Assembly (NCBI RefSeq): GCF_015560805.1
Contig: NZ_JADMSO010000008.1
Coordinates: forward strand, 62,001-126,000
Source: Mediterraneibacter glycyrrhizinilyticus
GTDB lineage: Bacteria; Bacillota; Clostridia; Lachnospirales; Lachnospiraceae
Direction of reading: 5' to 3'
DNA length: 64,000 nt
In this document: positions 1 to 7,917 of the stretch, in pieces
How positions within the stretch are numbered: the stretch's first letter is position 1
How the letters are laid out: each line of letters begins with the position of its first letter
The notes under the pieces: model-generated
Databases searched by the model: none
Told to the model about the DNA's origin: nothing
The model's input: only the letters and a program-made list of their open reading frames with translations
Program-made: the position numbers and the translations under genes

Positions 1-570
1 ATGGCTGCGACGCTTTTGGATATCAAGTGCAAGATGCTGCTTCCGAAAGAGATAAATGAAGAGGGCGAAGAGGAAGATCCGAGAAAAGAACTGGTAGAAC
101 AGCTTTTGCAGTATAAAATGTACAAATATATGGCATATGAGCTGAAAGACCGGCAGTCAGATGCAGAACAGGTATTGTTCAAACAGCCGACGGTGCCGGA
201 GGAAGTTTTGGCATATACGGAACCGGTGGATCTGGATGCTCTTCTGGACGGATTGACGCTTTCCAAATTGAATCAGATTTTTCAGGATGTGATGAAGCGT
301 CAGGATAATAAGATCGACCCGGTGCGGAGCAAGTTTGGAAAGATTGAAAAAGAAGAAGTTCCGCTGCCGTCGAAAATGACTTATGTAGAAAATTATGCGA
401 GAGAACACCGGCATTTTAGCTTTCGGCAGCTTTTGGAAGCGCAGTCGAGTAAGATGCATGTTGTTGTAACCTTTCTTGCGATTCTGGAATTGATGAAGAC
501 CGGGGCGATCCGGGTGGCGCAGGAAGAGACATTTGGAGAAATCATGATAGACTCTCTGATTGAGGAGTAA
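1..570 (+). CDS. scpA: Segregation and condensation protein A, 5'-truncated by window edge
   Basis: This is the C-terminal 189 residues of ScpA, the kleisin that bridges the SMC heads and binds ScpB in bacterial condensin. The family usually has about 240-260 residues, and the visible part begins in the conserved MAATLLDIKCKMLLP stretch, so the real start lies before base 1 and the ATG at base 1 is internal. The C-terminal winged-helix part that contacts SMC is present. The SD of scpB (GAGGAG, 562-567) lies in the last codons of this gene, so the two are probably translated together. Confidence 0.93.
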   Translation: MAATLLDIKCKMLLPKEINEEGEEEDPRKELVEQLLQYKMYKYMAYELKDRQSDAEQVLFKQPTVPEEVLAYTEPVDLDALLDGLTLSKLNQIFQDVMKRQDNKIDPVRSKFGKIEKEEVPLPSKMTYVENYAREHRHFSFRQLLEAQSSKMHVVVTFLAILELMKTGAIRVAQEETFGEIMIDSLIEE

Positions 571-575
571 GATAG

Positions 576-1190
576 ATGTCAAAGCAGGCAGAACGGGAAG
601 ATAACAAAAGGATGGATGAAATGGAAATAAAAAAGCTGCAGGGCGTGATTGAGGCGATTCTGTTTACAATGGGAGAATCGGTGGAGCTGGAGCGGATCGC
701 GGCTGCGATTGAACATGACGAAGAGACGACACGAAAGCTTATCAACGGTTTGATGGATCAATATGCGGAGGAGGGACGGGGAATCCGGATCATTGAACTG
801 GACCGTTCTTACCAGATGTGTACAAAAAAAGAGATGTATGAATATCTGATCCGGATCGCAAAGCAGCCGAAGCGGTATGTGCTGACGGATGTTTTGCTGG
901 AAACGTTGTCGATCATCGCATATAAACAGCCAGTGACGAAGCTGGAGATCGAGAAGATCCGCGGCGTAAAATCGGATCATGCGGTAAACAAACTGGTAGA
1001 GTATGGACTTGTGGAAGAGGTGGGACGTCTGGACGCGCCGGGACGTCCGCTTTTGTTCGGAACGACGGAAGAATTTCTGCGGAGATTCAGCGTACAGTCG
1101 TTGGATGAACTTCCGACATTGGATCCGGTCAGAATGGAACAGTTTAAAGAAGAGGCGGAAGACGAGGCACAGTTGAAACTGGATATTTGA
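576..1190 (+). CDS. scpB: Segregation and condensation protein B
   Basis: ScpB dimerises and wraps the ScpA kleisin, completing the SMC-ScpAB complex that organises and segregates the chromosome. The 204 residues are of normal length and contain the two tandem winged-helix domains, with the conserved LETLSIIAYKQPVTK segment near residues 108-122. The ATG at 576 is chosen because GAGGAG (562-567) sits 8 bases upstream; a later in-frame ATG at 612 is possible. The last residues are acidic. A terminator follows at 1241. Confidence 0.93.
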   Translation: MSKQAEREDNKRMDEMEIKKLQGVIEAILFTMGESVELERIAAAIEHDEETTRKLINGLMDQYAEEGRGIRIIELDRSYQMCTKKEMYEYLIRIAKQPKRYVLTDVLLETLSIIAYKQPVTKLEIEKIRGVKSDHAVNKLVEYGLVEEVGRLDAPGRPLLFGTTEEFLRRFSVQSLDELPTLDPVRMEQFKEEAEDEAQLKLDI

Positions 1191-1240
1191 GTAAAATTCC
1201 ACATGGAATACGGAAAAAGAATATATGAGAATGAAAGGGG

Positions 1241-1288
1241 ATTCCGAGACATACCTATGATTAAGGGAGTATGTTTCGGAGTCTTTTT
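1241..1288 (+). terminator. Rho-independent terminator after scpAB
   Basis: A 14 bp stem (1241-1254 with 1269-1282, two G-U pairs) encloses a 14 base loop and is followed by a run of six T. It ends the scpA-scpB transcript and implies that the next gene has its own promoter. Confidence 0.8.
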
Positions 1289-1359
1289 TGATGAGAAAGT
1301 GCCTGAAAAAGAAAAATAAATACAGATCCTTTTTGGAAAAATGTATAACGGGAAAAAGT

Positions 1360-2682
1360 ATGAAAGCACTTATAAGTCTGCTGATCCTAAGCCTTTGTAT
1401 GCAGGGAAACATTGCGCTTGCGGGAGAAAATGTTGGATTGATACAGGAAAACGACCTAACTGCGCAGGAGGAGAAAGCGGCGGATACTGTAGATGAAATT
1501 CAGGAACCGACGGATTTGTATGCCCAGTCGGCAGTGCTGATGGATGCGGAAAGCGGGCGTGTTTTGTTTGCGAAAGAGGGGAATAAAGAGCGTGCGATGG
1601 CAAGCACGACAAAGATCATGACCTGTATTCTGGTGTTGGAACAGGGGGATCTGGATCGGGAAGTGACTGTCAGTGCGCGGGCAGCTGCGCAGCCGGAAGT
1701 CAGATTGGGGGCACAGGAGGGGGAACGGTTCCGGATTCGGGATCTGTTATATTCGCTGATGCTGGAATCCCATAATGACGCCGCAGTTGTTCTGGCGGAG
1801 GCGGTTGGAAATACAGTAGAGGGATTTGCAGATCTGATGAATGCAAAGGCGGAAAAAATCGGATGTGAACAGACGTATTTTGTGACGCCGAACGGATTGG
1901 ATGAAAAAGATGAGAAGGGGTGGCACCATACGACGGCCGAAGATCTGGCGCGTGTGATGAAATATTGTATTATGGATTCGCCGCGAAAGGAAGCCTTTTT
2001 GGATCTTACACAGACTTTGGAATATGAGTTTACGGACAGTACCGGGGCACGGCAGTTTTCCTGCCGGAACCACAATGCGTTTTTGCAGATGATGGAGGGG
2101 GCGATTTCCGGAAAAACAGGATTTACGTCGGATGCCGGATATTGCTATGTGGGAGCGTTAGAAAATGAGGGACGCACATATGTGGTGGCGCTTCTGGCGT
2201 GCGGATGGCCGAATCATAAAGGATATAAATGGGCGGACACGAAAAAACTGATGACTTACGGAATGGAATCTTTTCATTATCGGGAAGTGAATATGCCGGC
2301 AGATTTTGGAGAAATTCAAGCAGAGGGGGCTGTACCGCAAGGCGGCGTATTACAGGGAGAGCGGATGTTGGAACTTGGTCCCGACTGGAAAACGGCAGAC
2401 GGGATCGCAAAACAGATCGTTCAAAAAAATAAAGAAAACGGCGGCGACACGGAAACGGTGCGGATGCTGCTTCGGGATGATGAAAAGATTGAAATGAAAA
2501 CAAGCAGAAAACCTTATCTGGATGCGCCGGTAGAAAAAGGAAGCGAAGCCGGGAAAGTGCAGTTTTTTCTGGACGGGGAAGAGATCGGTTCCTGCGTGCT
2601 TGTGACAAAAGCGGGGGCGCGAAGCAGAGATTTTAAATGGTGTATTGAAGAAGTGGCGAAACGATTGTTTTTGCAATGTTAA
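1360..2682 (+). CDS. D-alanyl-D-alanine carboxypeptidase (PBP5/DacF family)
   Basis: Low-molecular-weight penicillin-binding protein that removes the terminal D-Ala from peptidoglycan stem peptides outside the membrane. From the ATG at 1360 the protein has 440 residues and begins with a clean signal peptide (hydrophobic residues 3-20, likely cleavage after ALA). All three serine-peptidase motifs are present: S82-T-T-K85, SHN in LMLESHNDAA, and KTG in ISGKTGFTSDAGYC. A C-terminal PBP5-type beta domain follows. An in-frame ATG at 1291 lies upstream, but it would put 23 charged residues before the signal peptide and it touches the terminator T-run, so 1360 is preferred. No C-terminal amphipathic anchor is obvious. 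The exact paralogue (dacF, dacA or dacB) cannot be assigned. Confidence 0.9.
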   Translation: MKALISLLILSLCMQGNIALAGENVGLIQENDLTAQEEKAADTVDEIQEPTDLYAQSAVLMDAESGRVLFAKEGNKERAMASTTKIMTCILVLEQGDLDREVTVSARAAAQPEVRLGAQEGERFRIRDLLYSLMLESHNDAAVVLAEAVGNTVEGFADLMNAKAEKIGCEQTYFVTPNGLDEKDEKGWHHTTAEDLARVMKYCIMDSPRKEAFLDLTQTLEYEFTDSTGARQFSCRNHNAFLQMMEGAISGKTGFTSDAGYCYVGALENEGRTYVVALLACGWPNHKGYKWADTKKLMTYGMESFHYREVNMPADFGEIQAEGAVPQGGVLQGERMLELGPDWKTADGIAKQIVQKNKENGGDTETVRMLLRDDEKIEMKTSRKPYLDAPVEKGSEAGKVQFFLDGEEIGSCVLVTKAGARSRDFKWCIEEVAKRLFLQC

Positions 2683-2708
2683 AAAAGATCAATGAAAAGA
2701 GATTAAAA

Positions 2709-2739
2709 TTGTCACTGGAATCTCAAAAGTAGATATGGT
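2709..2739 (+). promoter_or_regulatory. Possible promoter of the leuA-type gene
   Basis: TTGTCA (2709-2714) and TATGGT (2734-2739) are 19 bases apart, a loose sigma-A match. The short leader to 2799 has no room for a T-box or long attenuator. Confidence 0.35.
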
Positions 2740-2798
2740 AGTATGGTCGAAGATAAAAAAAGACAACTGTATTGATAAAATATAAGGGAGTGGTTGGG

Positions 2799-4787
2799 AT
2801 GAAAAATTATGAGAAATACGAGCGTGCATATTTTATGCCGCCGGAGGCTTGTTATGACTGGGTGAAGAAAGATTATATCGATCATCCGCCGGTCTGGTGC
2901 AGTGTGGATCTGCGAGATGGAAATCAGGCGTTGATCGAACCGATGAGTCTGGAAGAGAAAGTGGAATTTTTTAAGCTGCTCGTGAAAGTCGGCTTCAAGG
3001 AGATTGAGGTTGGTTTTCCGGCAGCATCTGAGACAGAGTTTCGTTTTATGCGGACACTGATCGAAGAAAATCTGATCCCGGATGATGTGACGGTTCAAGT
3101 ACTGACACAGGCGAGAGAACATATTATCAAGCGGACTTTCGAAGCGGTAAAAGGTGCGCCGCATGCGGTTATACATGTATACAATTCAACTTCCGTTGCA
3201 CAGAGGGAGCAGGTGTTCCGGAAAGATAAAGAGCAGGTAAAGCAGATTGCGATCGACGGTGCGAAACTGTTAAAGCAATTGGCAGACGAAACGGATGGTA
3301 ATTTTACGTTTGAATACAGTCCGGAAAGTTTTCCGGGAACGGAAGTAGACTATGCGCTGGAAGTCTGTAATGCAGTCCTTGATATCTGGAAGCCGACGGA
3401 AGAGAAAAAAGCGATCATCAATCTGCCGACGACGGTGGAGAATGCAATGCCGCATGTGTTTGCCAGCCAGGTAGAATATTTCCACAAACACTTATTATAT
3501 AGAAAGAACGTGATCCTTTCCCTGCATCCGCATAACGACCGCGGAACCGGGATCAGTGATGCGGAACTCGGTGTGCTTGCGGGAGCAGACCGGATCGAGG
3601 GTACATTATTCGGAAACGGAGAACGTACAGGCAATGTGGACATTATCACTTTGGCGATGAACCTGTTTTCTCATGGTGTGGATCCGAAACTGGATTTCTC
3701 CGATATGCATGAGATCTGCGAGATCTATGAACGCCTGACGAGAATGGAAGTGTCTCCGCGTCAGCCGTATGCCGGCGAACTTGTGTTTACCGCATTTTCC
3801 GGATCGCATCAGGATGCGATCGCGAAAGGGATGACCTGGAGAGAAGAGAAAGCGTGTGAAAAATGGACGGTCCCGTATCTTCCGATCGATCCACAGGACG
3901 TGGGAAGAACCTATGATTCGGATGTGATCCGTATCAACAGCCAGTCCGGAAAGGGCGGCGTCAACTATATCCTGAAACAGAATTTCGGAATCAGTCTGCC
4001 GGAGAAGATGAAAGAAGAGGTCGGTTATCTCGTGAAAGACGTGTCGGATAAAGCACACAAGGAGCTGAGTCCGGAATGGGTATACCATATTTTTGAAGAT
4101 CATTATATCAATGCGAAGCCGGTGTTTACGATCGAGGAATGTCATTTCACACAGAACGATGGGATCGTGGCGGAGGCGACGATCACACATGCCGGAGAGC
4201 AGCGCACGATCACCGGTGTTGGAAACGGACGTCTGGATGCGGTCAGCAATGCGTTGAAACATTATTTTGATATCAATTATGAACTTGCTGTATATGAAGA
4301 ACATTCCCTGACGAAAGGCTCTTCATCCAAGGCGGTCGCTTATGTAGGAATCGGAAGCGGCGAGGAGAATTGCTGGGGCGTTGGCGTGGATGCGGATATC
4401 ATCAAAGCGTCGATCGCGGCCTTGGAAGTGGCAGTCAATAAGATGGAATCCGTACGGGCGATGAATGGCGGAAAAGATAAGCGGCTTCTGGAAATTACGA
4501 ATTATATTTATGCGAATTATAAAACCGTGACATTGGATGATCTGGCAGAACAGTTCTTCCTGTCGAAGCCGTATCTGTCCAAATATATCAAAGAAAAATC
4601 GGGTATGACATTTGGCGATATCCTGAAAAAGGTGAGGATGAAGAAAGCGCGTGCTATGTTAAAGAGCAGCAATGCAACGGTGGAAAGTATTGCGGAATCG
4701 GTCGGTTATCAAAATGTAGAGCATTTTAACCGGATCTTTAAGAAAATGTATGAGATGACGCCGGTTCAGTACAGGAATCAGAAGTAG
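2799..4787 (+). CDS. leuA: 2-isopropylmalate synthase fused to a C-terminal AraC-type DNA-binding domain
   Basis: Residues 1 to about 555 are a class-2 alpha-isopropylmalate synthase, which condenses 2-oxoisovalerate with acetyl-CoA in the first committed step of leucine synthesis. The HMGL-like TIM barrel carries [11 protein letters not shown] near its start and the metal-binding HPHNDRGTG motif. A LeuA dimerisation/allosteric domain follows ([18 protein letters not shown] region). About residues 562-662 (bases 4482-4787) form a complete AraC/XylS double helix-turn-helix: the first HTH around [19 protein letters not shown], the second ending in the family signature [19 protein letters not shown] then TPVQYR. 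The reading frame is uninterrupted, so this is a real fusion and not two genes. The ATG at 2799 is chosen for its SD (AGGGAG, 2784-2789). It stands alone, flanked by terminators. A role as a leucine-responsive regulator is inference. Confidence 0.92.
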   Translation: MKNYEKYERAYFMPPEACYDWVKKDYIDHPPVWCSVDLRDGNQALIEPMSLEEKVEFFKLLVKVGFKEIEVGFPAASETEFRFMRTLIEENLIPDDVTVQVLTQAREHIIKRTFEAVKGAPHAVIHVYNSTSVAQREQVFRKDKEQVKQIAIDGAKLLKQLADETDGNFTFEYSPESFPGTEVDYALEVCNAVLDIWKPTEEKKAIINLPTTVENAMPHVFASQVEYFHKHLLYRKNVILSLHPHNDRGTGISDAELGVLAGADRIEGTLFGNGERTGNVDIITLAMNLFSHGVDPKLDFSDMHEICEIYERLTRMEVSPRQPYAGELVFTAFSGSHQDAIAKGMTWREEKACEKWTVPYLPIDPQDVGRTYDSDVIRINSQSGKGGVNYILKQNFGISLPEKMKEEVGYLVKDVSDKAHKELSPEWVYHIFEDHYINAKPVFTIEECHFTQNDGIVAEATITHAGEQRTITGVGNGRLDAVSNALKHYFDINYELAVYEEHSLTKGSSSKAVAYVGIGSGEENCWGVGVDADIIKASIAALEVAVNKMESVRAMNGGKDKRLLEITNYIYANYKTVTLDDLAEQFFLSKPYLSKYIKEKSGMTFGDILKKVRMKKARAMLKSSNATVESIAESVGYQNVEHFNRIFKKMYEMTPVQYRNQK

Positions 4788-4837
4788 AGGATTTTGCAAA
4801 AGATATAAAATGAGGCGGGAGATTGTATAAAATTCAG

Positions 4838-4876
4838 CGGGAGCGCAGCCGGGACAGCGGAAGCGTTCCCGTTTTT
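4838..4876 (+). terminator. Terminator of the leuA-type gene
   Basis: A 9 bp GC-rich stem (4838-4846 with 4863-4871, one G-U pair) is followed by TTTTT at 4872-4876. Confidence 0.75.
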
Positions 4877-4892
4877 CACGTTATATGCCGAA

Positions 4893-5173
4893 GCTGGCGT
4901 CGGTGTACAAGGGGGAAAACGGTCGATGAAGAGCAAATCTAAGTCTCTTTGTTGTTACTTTCACTCCGCGTACGTCTCTGTACGCGTCGGTCAAGTGCCT
5001 AAAAGAGGCTTAGATTTGTCTCTTCTCGACTCACCGACCTCAAACGCAGATAATTCGGTGATTTTCAAGACAGACGATTGAAGCGTACTGGACGTACGCT
5101 GATTGAGGATAACGCTGAAAATCACCGAAATTACGCGATTTGAGGCGTGTTTCCCCTTGTACATCGACGCTAG
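4893..5173. repeat. Gene-free element of nested inverted repeats (three-armed cruciform)
   Basis: No coding frame is credible here. The outer arms 4894-4920 and 5149-5172 pair over about 25 positions, with two G-U-type pairs and two one-base bulges. Inside lie two long hairpins. Arm 1 pairs 4922-4950 with 5002-5030 (27 matches, two bulges) and has a tip hairpin CGCGTAC/GTACGCG (4967-4973 with 4980-4986). Arm 2 pairs 5039-5066 with 5117-5144 (an uninterrupted 11 bp core at 5056-5066 with 5117-5127) and has a tip AGCGTAC/GTACGCT (5082-5088 with 5094-5100). The whole folds as a three-way junction. It follows the leuA terminator directly and precedes the decarboxylase promoter. It could be a palindromic mobile repeat or a structured RNA; I do not recognise the family. 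Confidence 0.8.
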
Positions 5174-5195
5174 GTTATTTATTTAACAAAATTCA

Positions 5196-5224
5196 TTGAA
5201 ATTTTAGAATAAGTAGTATATACT
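5196..5224 (+). promoter_or_regulatory. Promoter of the decarboxylase operon, with a palindrome over the -10
   Basis: TTGAAA (5196-5201) and TATACT (5219-5224) are 17 bases apart. The -10 lies inside the perfect 12 bp palindrome TAGTATATACTA (5214-5225), which could be a repressor site. The SD GGAGG (5272-5276) precedes the first gene at 5284. Confidence 0.65.
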
Positions 5225-5283
5225 AAAATAGGCAAAAATTTTGGTTTAGTTTAAACAAATTATTTCATATGGAGGACTAAAAA

Positions 5284-6720
5284 ATGAGCTACAATGCAAC
5301 TGGAAACTCAGCAAGCAGAAGAATTGCCGCAATGCTTGATGAGGGAAGCTTTGTTGAAATCGGTGGCGCTGTTACAGCGAGAAGCACAGATTTTAACCTG
5401 CAGGCAAAAGAAACTCCGTCCGACGGCGTGATCACCGGATACGGAGTGATTGACGGCAATCTTGTGTACGTTTACAGCCAGGATGCAACCGTATTGAACG
5501 GTGCAGTGGGCGAGATGCACGCAAAGAAGATCGCCAACATTTATGATATGGCAATGAAGATGGGAGCACCGGTGATCGGTCTGGTAGACTGTGCCGGATT
5601 AAGACTTCAGGAGGCGACAGACGCGTTGGAAGCGTTCGGATCTCTTTACTTCAAGCAGGCAATGGCTTCCGGAGTGATCCCGCAGATCACAGCGATCTTC
5701 GGAATGTGTGGTGGCGGTCTTGCGGTAGTGCCGGGGCTGACAGACTTTACATTTATGGAAAGCAAGAATGCAAAATTATTTGTAAATTCTCCGAACGCAC
5801 TGGAAGGCAATGAGATTTCCAAATGTGATACCTCCACAGCAGAGTATCAGAGCAAAACAGCAGGTCTGGTAGACGGTATCGGAACAGAAGAAGAAATCCT
5901 GGATCAGATCCGTTCTTTGATCTGCATGATCCCGGCGAACAACGAAGACGATCTGTCCTATGAAGAATGTCTGGACGATCTGAACCGTGTATGCGCAGAT
6001 CTGGAAAATGCAGCGGAAGATACCGGCATTGCACTTGCTACAATTTCCGACAGCAATATTTTCTTTGAGACAAAGAAAGAATATGCGAAAGAGATGGTAA
6101 CCGGATTTATCCGTTTAAATGGCATGACAGTCGGCGCGGTTGCGAACCGTTCCAAGATCTATGATGCAGAGGGGAATGCAGAATCTTTCGAGAAAGTTCT
6201 GACAGCGGACGGATGTAAAAAAGCAGCGGATTTCATCAACTTCTGCGACGCGTTCTCAATCCCGGTATTGACACTGACGAATGTAACCGGATTTGAAGCG
6301 ACAAAAGAAGCGGAAAAAGAGATGGCAAAGAGTGTTGCAAAACTGACATACGCATTTGCAAACGCAACCGTTCCGAAAGTAAACGTGATCGTAGGACAGG
6401 CTTACGGAAGCGCCTATATCGCAATGAACAGTAAATCACTCGGAGCAGATATGGTATATGCGTGGTCGGATGCAGAGATCGGAATGATGGATTCCAAACT
6501 GGCAGCAAAGATCATGTATGCCGATGCAGACAACGAGACTCTGAAAGAGAAAGCCGCAGAGTACAAAGAACTGCAGTCCAGTCCGATGTCTGCTGCAAGA
6601 AGGGGATATGTAGATGCGATCATTGAGCCGGCAGACACCAGAAGATATGTGATCGGTGCTTTCGAGATGCTGTTCACAAAAAGAGAGGATCGTCCTGACA
6701 AGAAACATGGAACGGTTTAG
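5284..6720 (+). CDS. mmdA: Acyl-CoA carboxyltransferase subunit (MmdA/12S type)
   Basis: Carboxyltransferase of the biotin-dependent decarboxylase family, moving CO2 between an acyl-CoA (methylmalonyl-, malonyl- or glutaconyl-CoA type) and carboxybiotin. The 478 residues form two crotonase-like halves. The N-terminal half has the CoA/oxyanion region FGMCGGGLAVVPG; the C-terminal half has LTLTNVTGF and GQAYGSAYIAMNSKSLGAD. The length is slightly short of the usual about 510 residues. It is the first gene of an operon with a biotin carrier, an OadG-like protein, an OadB Na+ pump and a second carboxyltransferase of the pyruvate/oxaloacetate type. The acyl-CoA specificity cannot be read from the sequence; the mmdA label denotes the family. 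Confidence 0.85.
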   Translation: MSYNATGNSASRRIAAMLDEGSFVEIGGAVTARSTDFNLQAKETPSDGVITGYGVIDGNLVYVYSQDATVLNGAVGEMHAKKIANIYDMAMKMGAPVIGLVDCAGLRLQEATDALEAFGSLYFKQAMASGVIPQITAIFGMCGGGLAVVPGLTDFTFMESKNAKLFVNSPNALEGNEISKCDTSTAEYQSKTAGLVDGIGTEEEILDQIRSLICMIPANNEDDLSYEECLDDLNRVCADLENAAEDTGIALATISDSNIFFETKKEYAKEMVTGFIRLNGMTVGAVANRSKIYDAEGNAESFEKVLTADGCKKAADFINFCDAFSIPVLTLTNVTGFEATKEAEKEMAKSVAKLTYAFANATVPKVNVIVGQAYGSAYIAMNSKSLGADMVYAWSDAEIGMMDSKLAAKIMYADADNETLKEKAAEYKELQSSPMSAARRGYVDAIIEPADTRRYVIGAFEMLFTKREDRPDKKHGTV

Positions 6721-6734
6721 TGAGGTGAGGCGAA

Positions 6735-7511
6735 GTGAAGAAAAGAATGAGTTTATTAGGTCTTACCCTTGTGCTTGCGTTGGGACTTGCAGGATGTGGA
6801 AGTAAGGCTGAAGAAGAAAACATTTACGATCAGGAAATGATGGAACAGTATGCGGACGCGATCATCATGAACTTCAGCAACATGGATGATGAAGCGATGG
6901 ATACGTTCCGGGACATGTCTGATCTGGAACTGAACCTGATGCTGATGCAGTCAGGACTTCCGGTGGAGGGGGATGACTTCCTCGCTATGCTCGATGCATG
7001 GAGCGCCGGAATGAAAGAGTGCGGTTCATTTGTAGATTACGGTGAATATGAGATGGAAGCTGCAAATGAAGGCGCAGTATTGACAACAGAGATCACCTGT
7101 GCAGATAAGACCGCAGATCTGGAGTTTGACTTCGATGAGAAGATGAACATGACCAGCATCACGATCAACGCACACTATTCACTTGGTGAGATTCTGACAA
7201 AAGCAGGACTGAATACCTTGCTGGGAATGGGAACCGTATTTGTTGTACTGATTTTCATCGCATTTATTATTTCCCTCTTTAAGTACATTCCTGCAATTGA
7301 AGCAAAATTCAAAAAGAAACCTGCACAGAGCGAAGCGAAAAAGGCAGAGGAAAAAGCAGTTCCGGCTGCAGCGCCTGTCGTGGAAGACGCCGTGGATGAT
7401 GCAGAACTTGTAGCGGTGATCGCAGCGGCGATCGCAGCGGCGGAGGGAACAACGACAGACGGATTTGTCGTACGTTCTATTAAGAGAAGAAAAACAAATA
7501 AGTGGAGATAA
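6735..7511 (+). CDS. OadG-family subunit with lipoprotein-type N-terminus
   Basis: Probable gamma/delta subunit that anchors the soluble carboxyltransferase and biotin carrier to the membrane pump. The GTG at 6735 follows the SD AGGTGAGG. Residues 1-21 are a lipoprotein signal with lipobox LAGC. A domain of about 130 residues, predicted outside, follows. One membrane segment (about residues 155-180, LGMGTVFVVLIFIAFIISLF) is followed by the KYIP motif typical of OadG, then a cytoplasmic Ala/Lys-rich tail ending in a conserved VAVIAAAIAAAEG stretch. At 258 residues it is much longer than classical OadG (about 80-100), the extra being the exported domain. Its place between the carboxyltransferase and biotin carrier supports the assignment. 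Confidence 0.75.
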   Translation: MKKRMSLLGLTLVLALGLAGCGSKAEEENIYDQEMMEQYADAIIMNFSNMDDEAMDTFRDMSDLELNLMLMQSGLPVEGDDFLAMLDAWSAGMKECGSFVDYGEYEMEAANEGAVLTTEITCADKTADLEFDFDEKMNMTSITINAHYSLGEILTKAGLNTLLGMGTVFVVLIFIAFIISLFKYIPAIEAKFKKKPAQSEAKKAEEKAVPAAAPVVEDAVDDAELVAVIAAAIAAAEGTTTDGFVVRSIKRRKTNKWR

Positions 7512-7527
7512 TCAGGAGGAAATCGTA

Positions 7528-7896
7528 ATGAAAAATTATACAATTACAGTAAACGGCAATGTGTATGATGTAACCGTAGAAGAAAACGGAGCAGGAGCAG
7601 CACCGGCAGCAGCACCAAAGGCAGCTCCGAAAGCGGCACCGGCAGCAGCGCCAAAGGCAGCTCCGAAAGCGGCAGGCGCAGGAAGCATTGAAGTAAAAGC
7701 AGGAGCAGCAGGAAAAGTGTTCAAGATCGAAGCGAATGTCGGACAGAGCGTACAGGCAGGCGATCCGGTTGTCATCATCGAAGCAATGAAGATGGAGATC
7801 CCGGTTGTTGCCCCAGAGGCAGGCACAGTTGCTAGTATTGATGTGGCAGTGGGCGATGCTGTTGAGGCAGGAGCGGTACTGGCTACATTAAACTAG
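7528..7896 (+). CDS. Biotin carboxyl carrier protein (decarboxylase gamma/1.3S type)
   Basis: Carries the carboxyl group as carboxybiotin between the carboxyltransferases and the membrane decarboxylase. The 122 residues comprise an N-terminal strand region (MKNYTITVNGNVYDVTVEEN), a flexible Ala-Pro-Lys linker, and a C-terminal biotinyl domain with the biotin-accepting lysine in EAMKME. The ATG at 7528 has a GGAGG SD and is preferred to upstream in-frame starts that run into the previous gene. It resembles the 1.3S subunit of transcarboxylase and GcdC/MmdC. It is probably shared by both carboxyltransferases of the operon. Confidence 0.92.
   Translation: MKNYTITVNGNVYDVTVEENGAGAAPAAAPKAAPKAAPAAAPKAAPKAAGAGSIEVKAGAAGKVFKIEANVGQSVQAGDPVVIIEAMKMEIPVVAPEAGTVASIDVAVGDAVEAGAVLATLN
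7600..7671 (+). repeat. 36 bp tandem duplication in the biotin-carrier linker
   Basis: Two 36 bp units (7600-7635 and 7636-7671) differ at one base and encode two copies of a 12-residue Ala/Pro/Lys linker. This is a recent in-frame duplication. Confidence 0.85.
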
Positions 7897-7917
7897 TTTT
7901 TCCGGGAGGTTTGACAA

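Noticed and set aside
1271-1291. Six-codon leader-like frame MFRSLF
   Set aside because: It is made by the 3' arm and T-run of the scpAB terminator; the AAGGGAG before it is the terminator loop.
579-1412. 277-codon open frame on the - strand
   Set aside because: It covers scpB and the scpB terminator, shows shadow-frame composition and no domain.
2683-2798. Possible T-box or leucine attenuator before the leuA-type gene
   Set aside because: The leader is only about 60 bases and has no T-box sequence, specifier loop or terminator.
4893-5173. Group II intron or known large ncRNA
   Set aside because: I find no domain V-like hairpin, no GUGYG-type 5' end and no maturase; the arms are simple nested palindromes.
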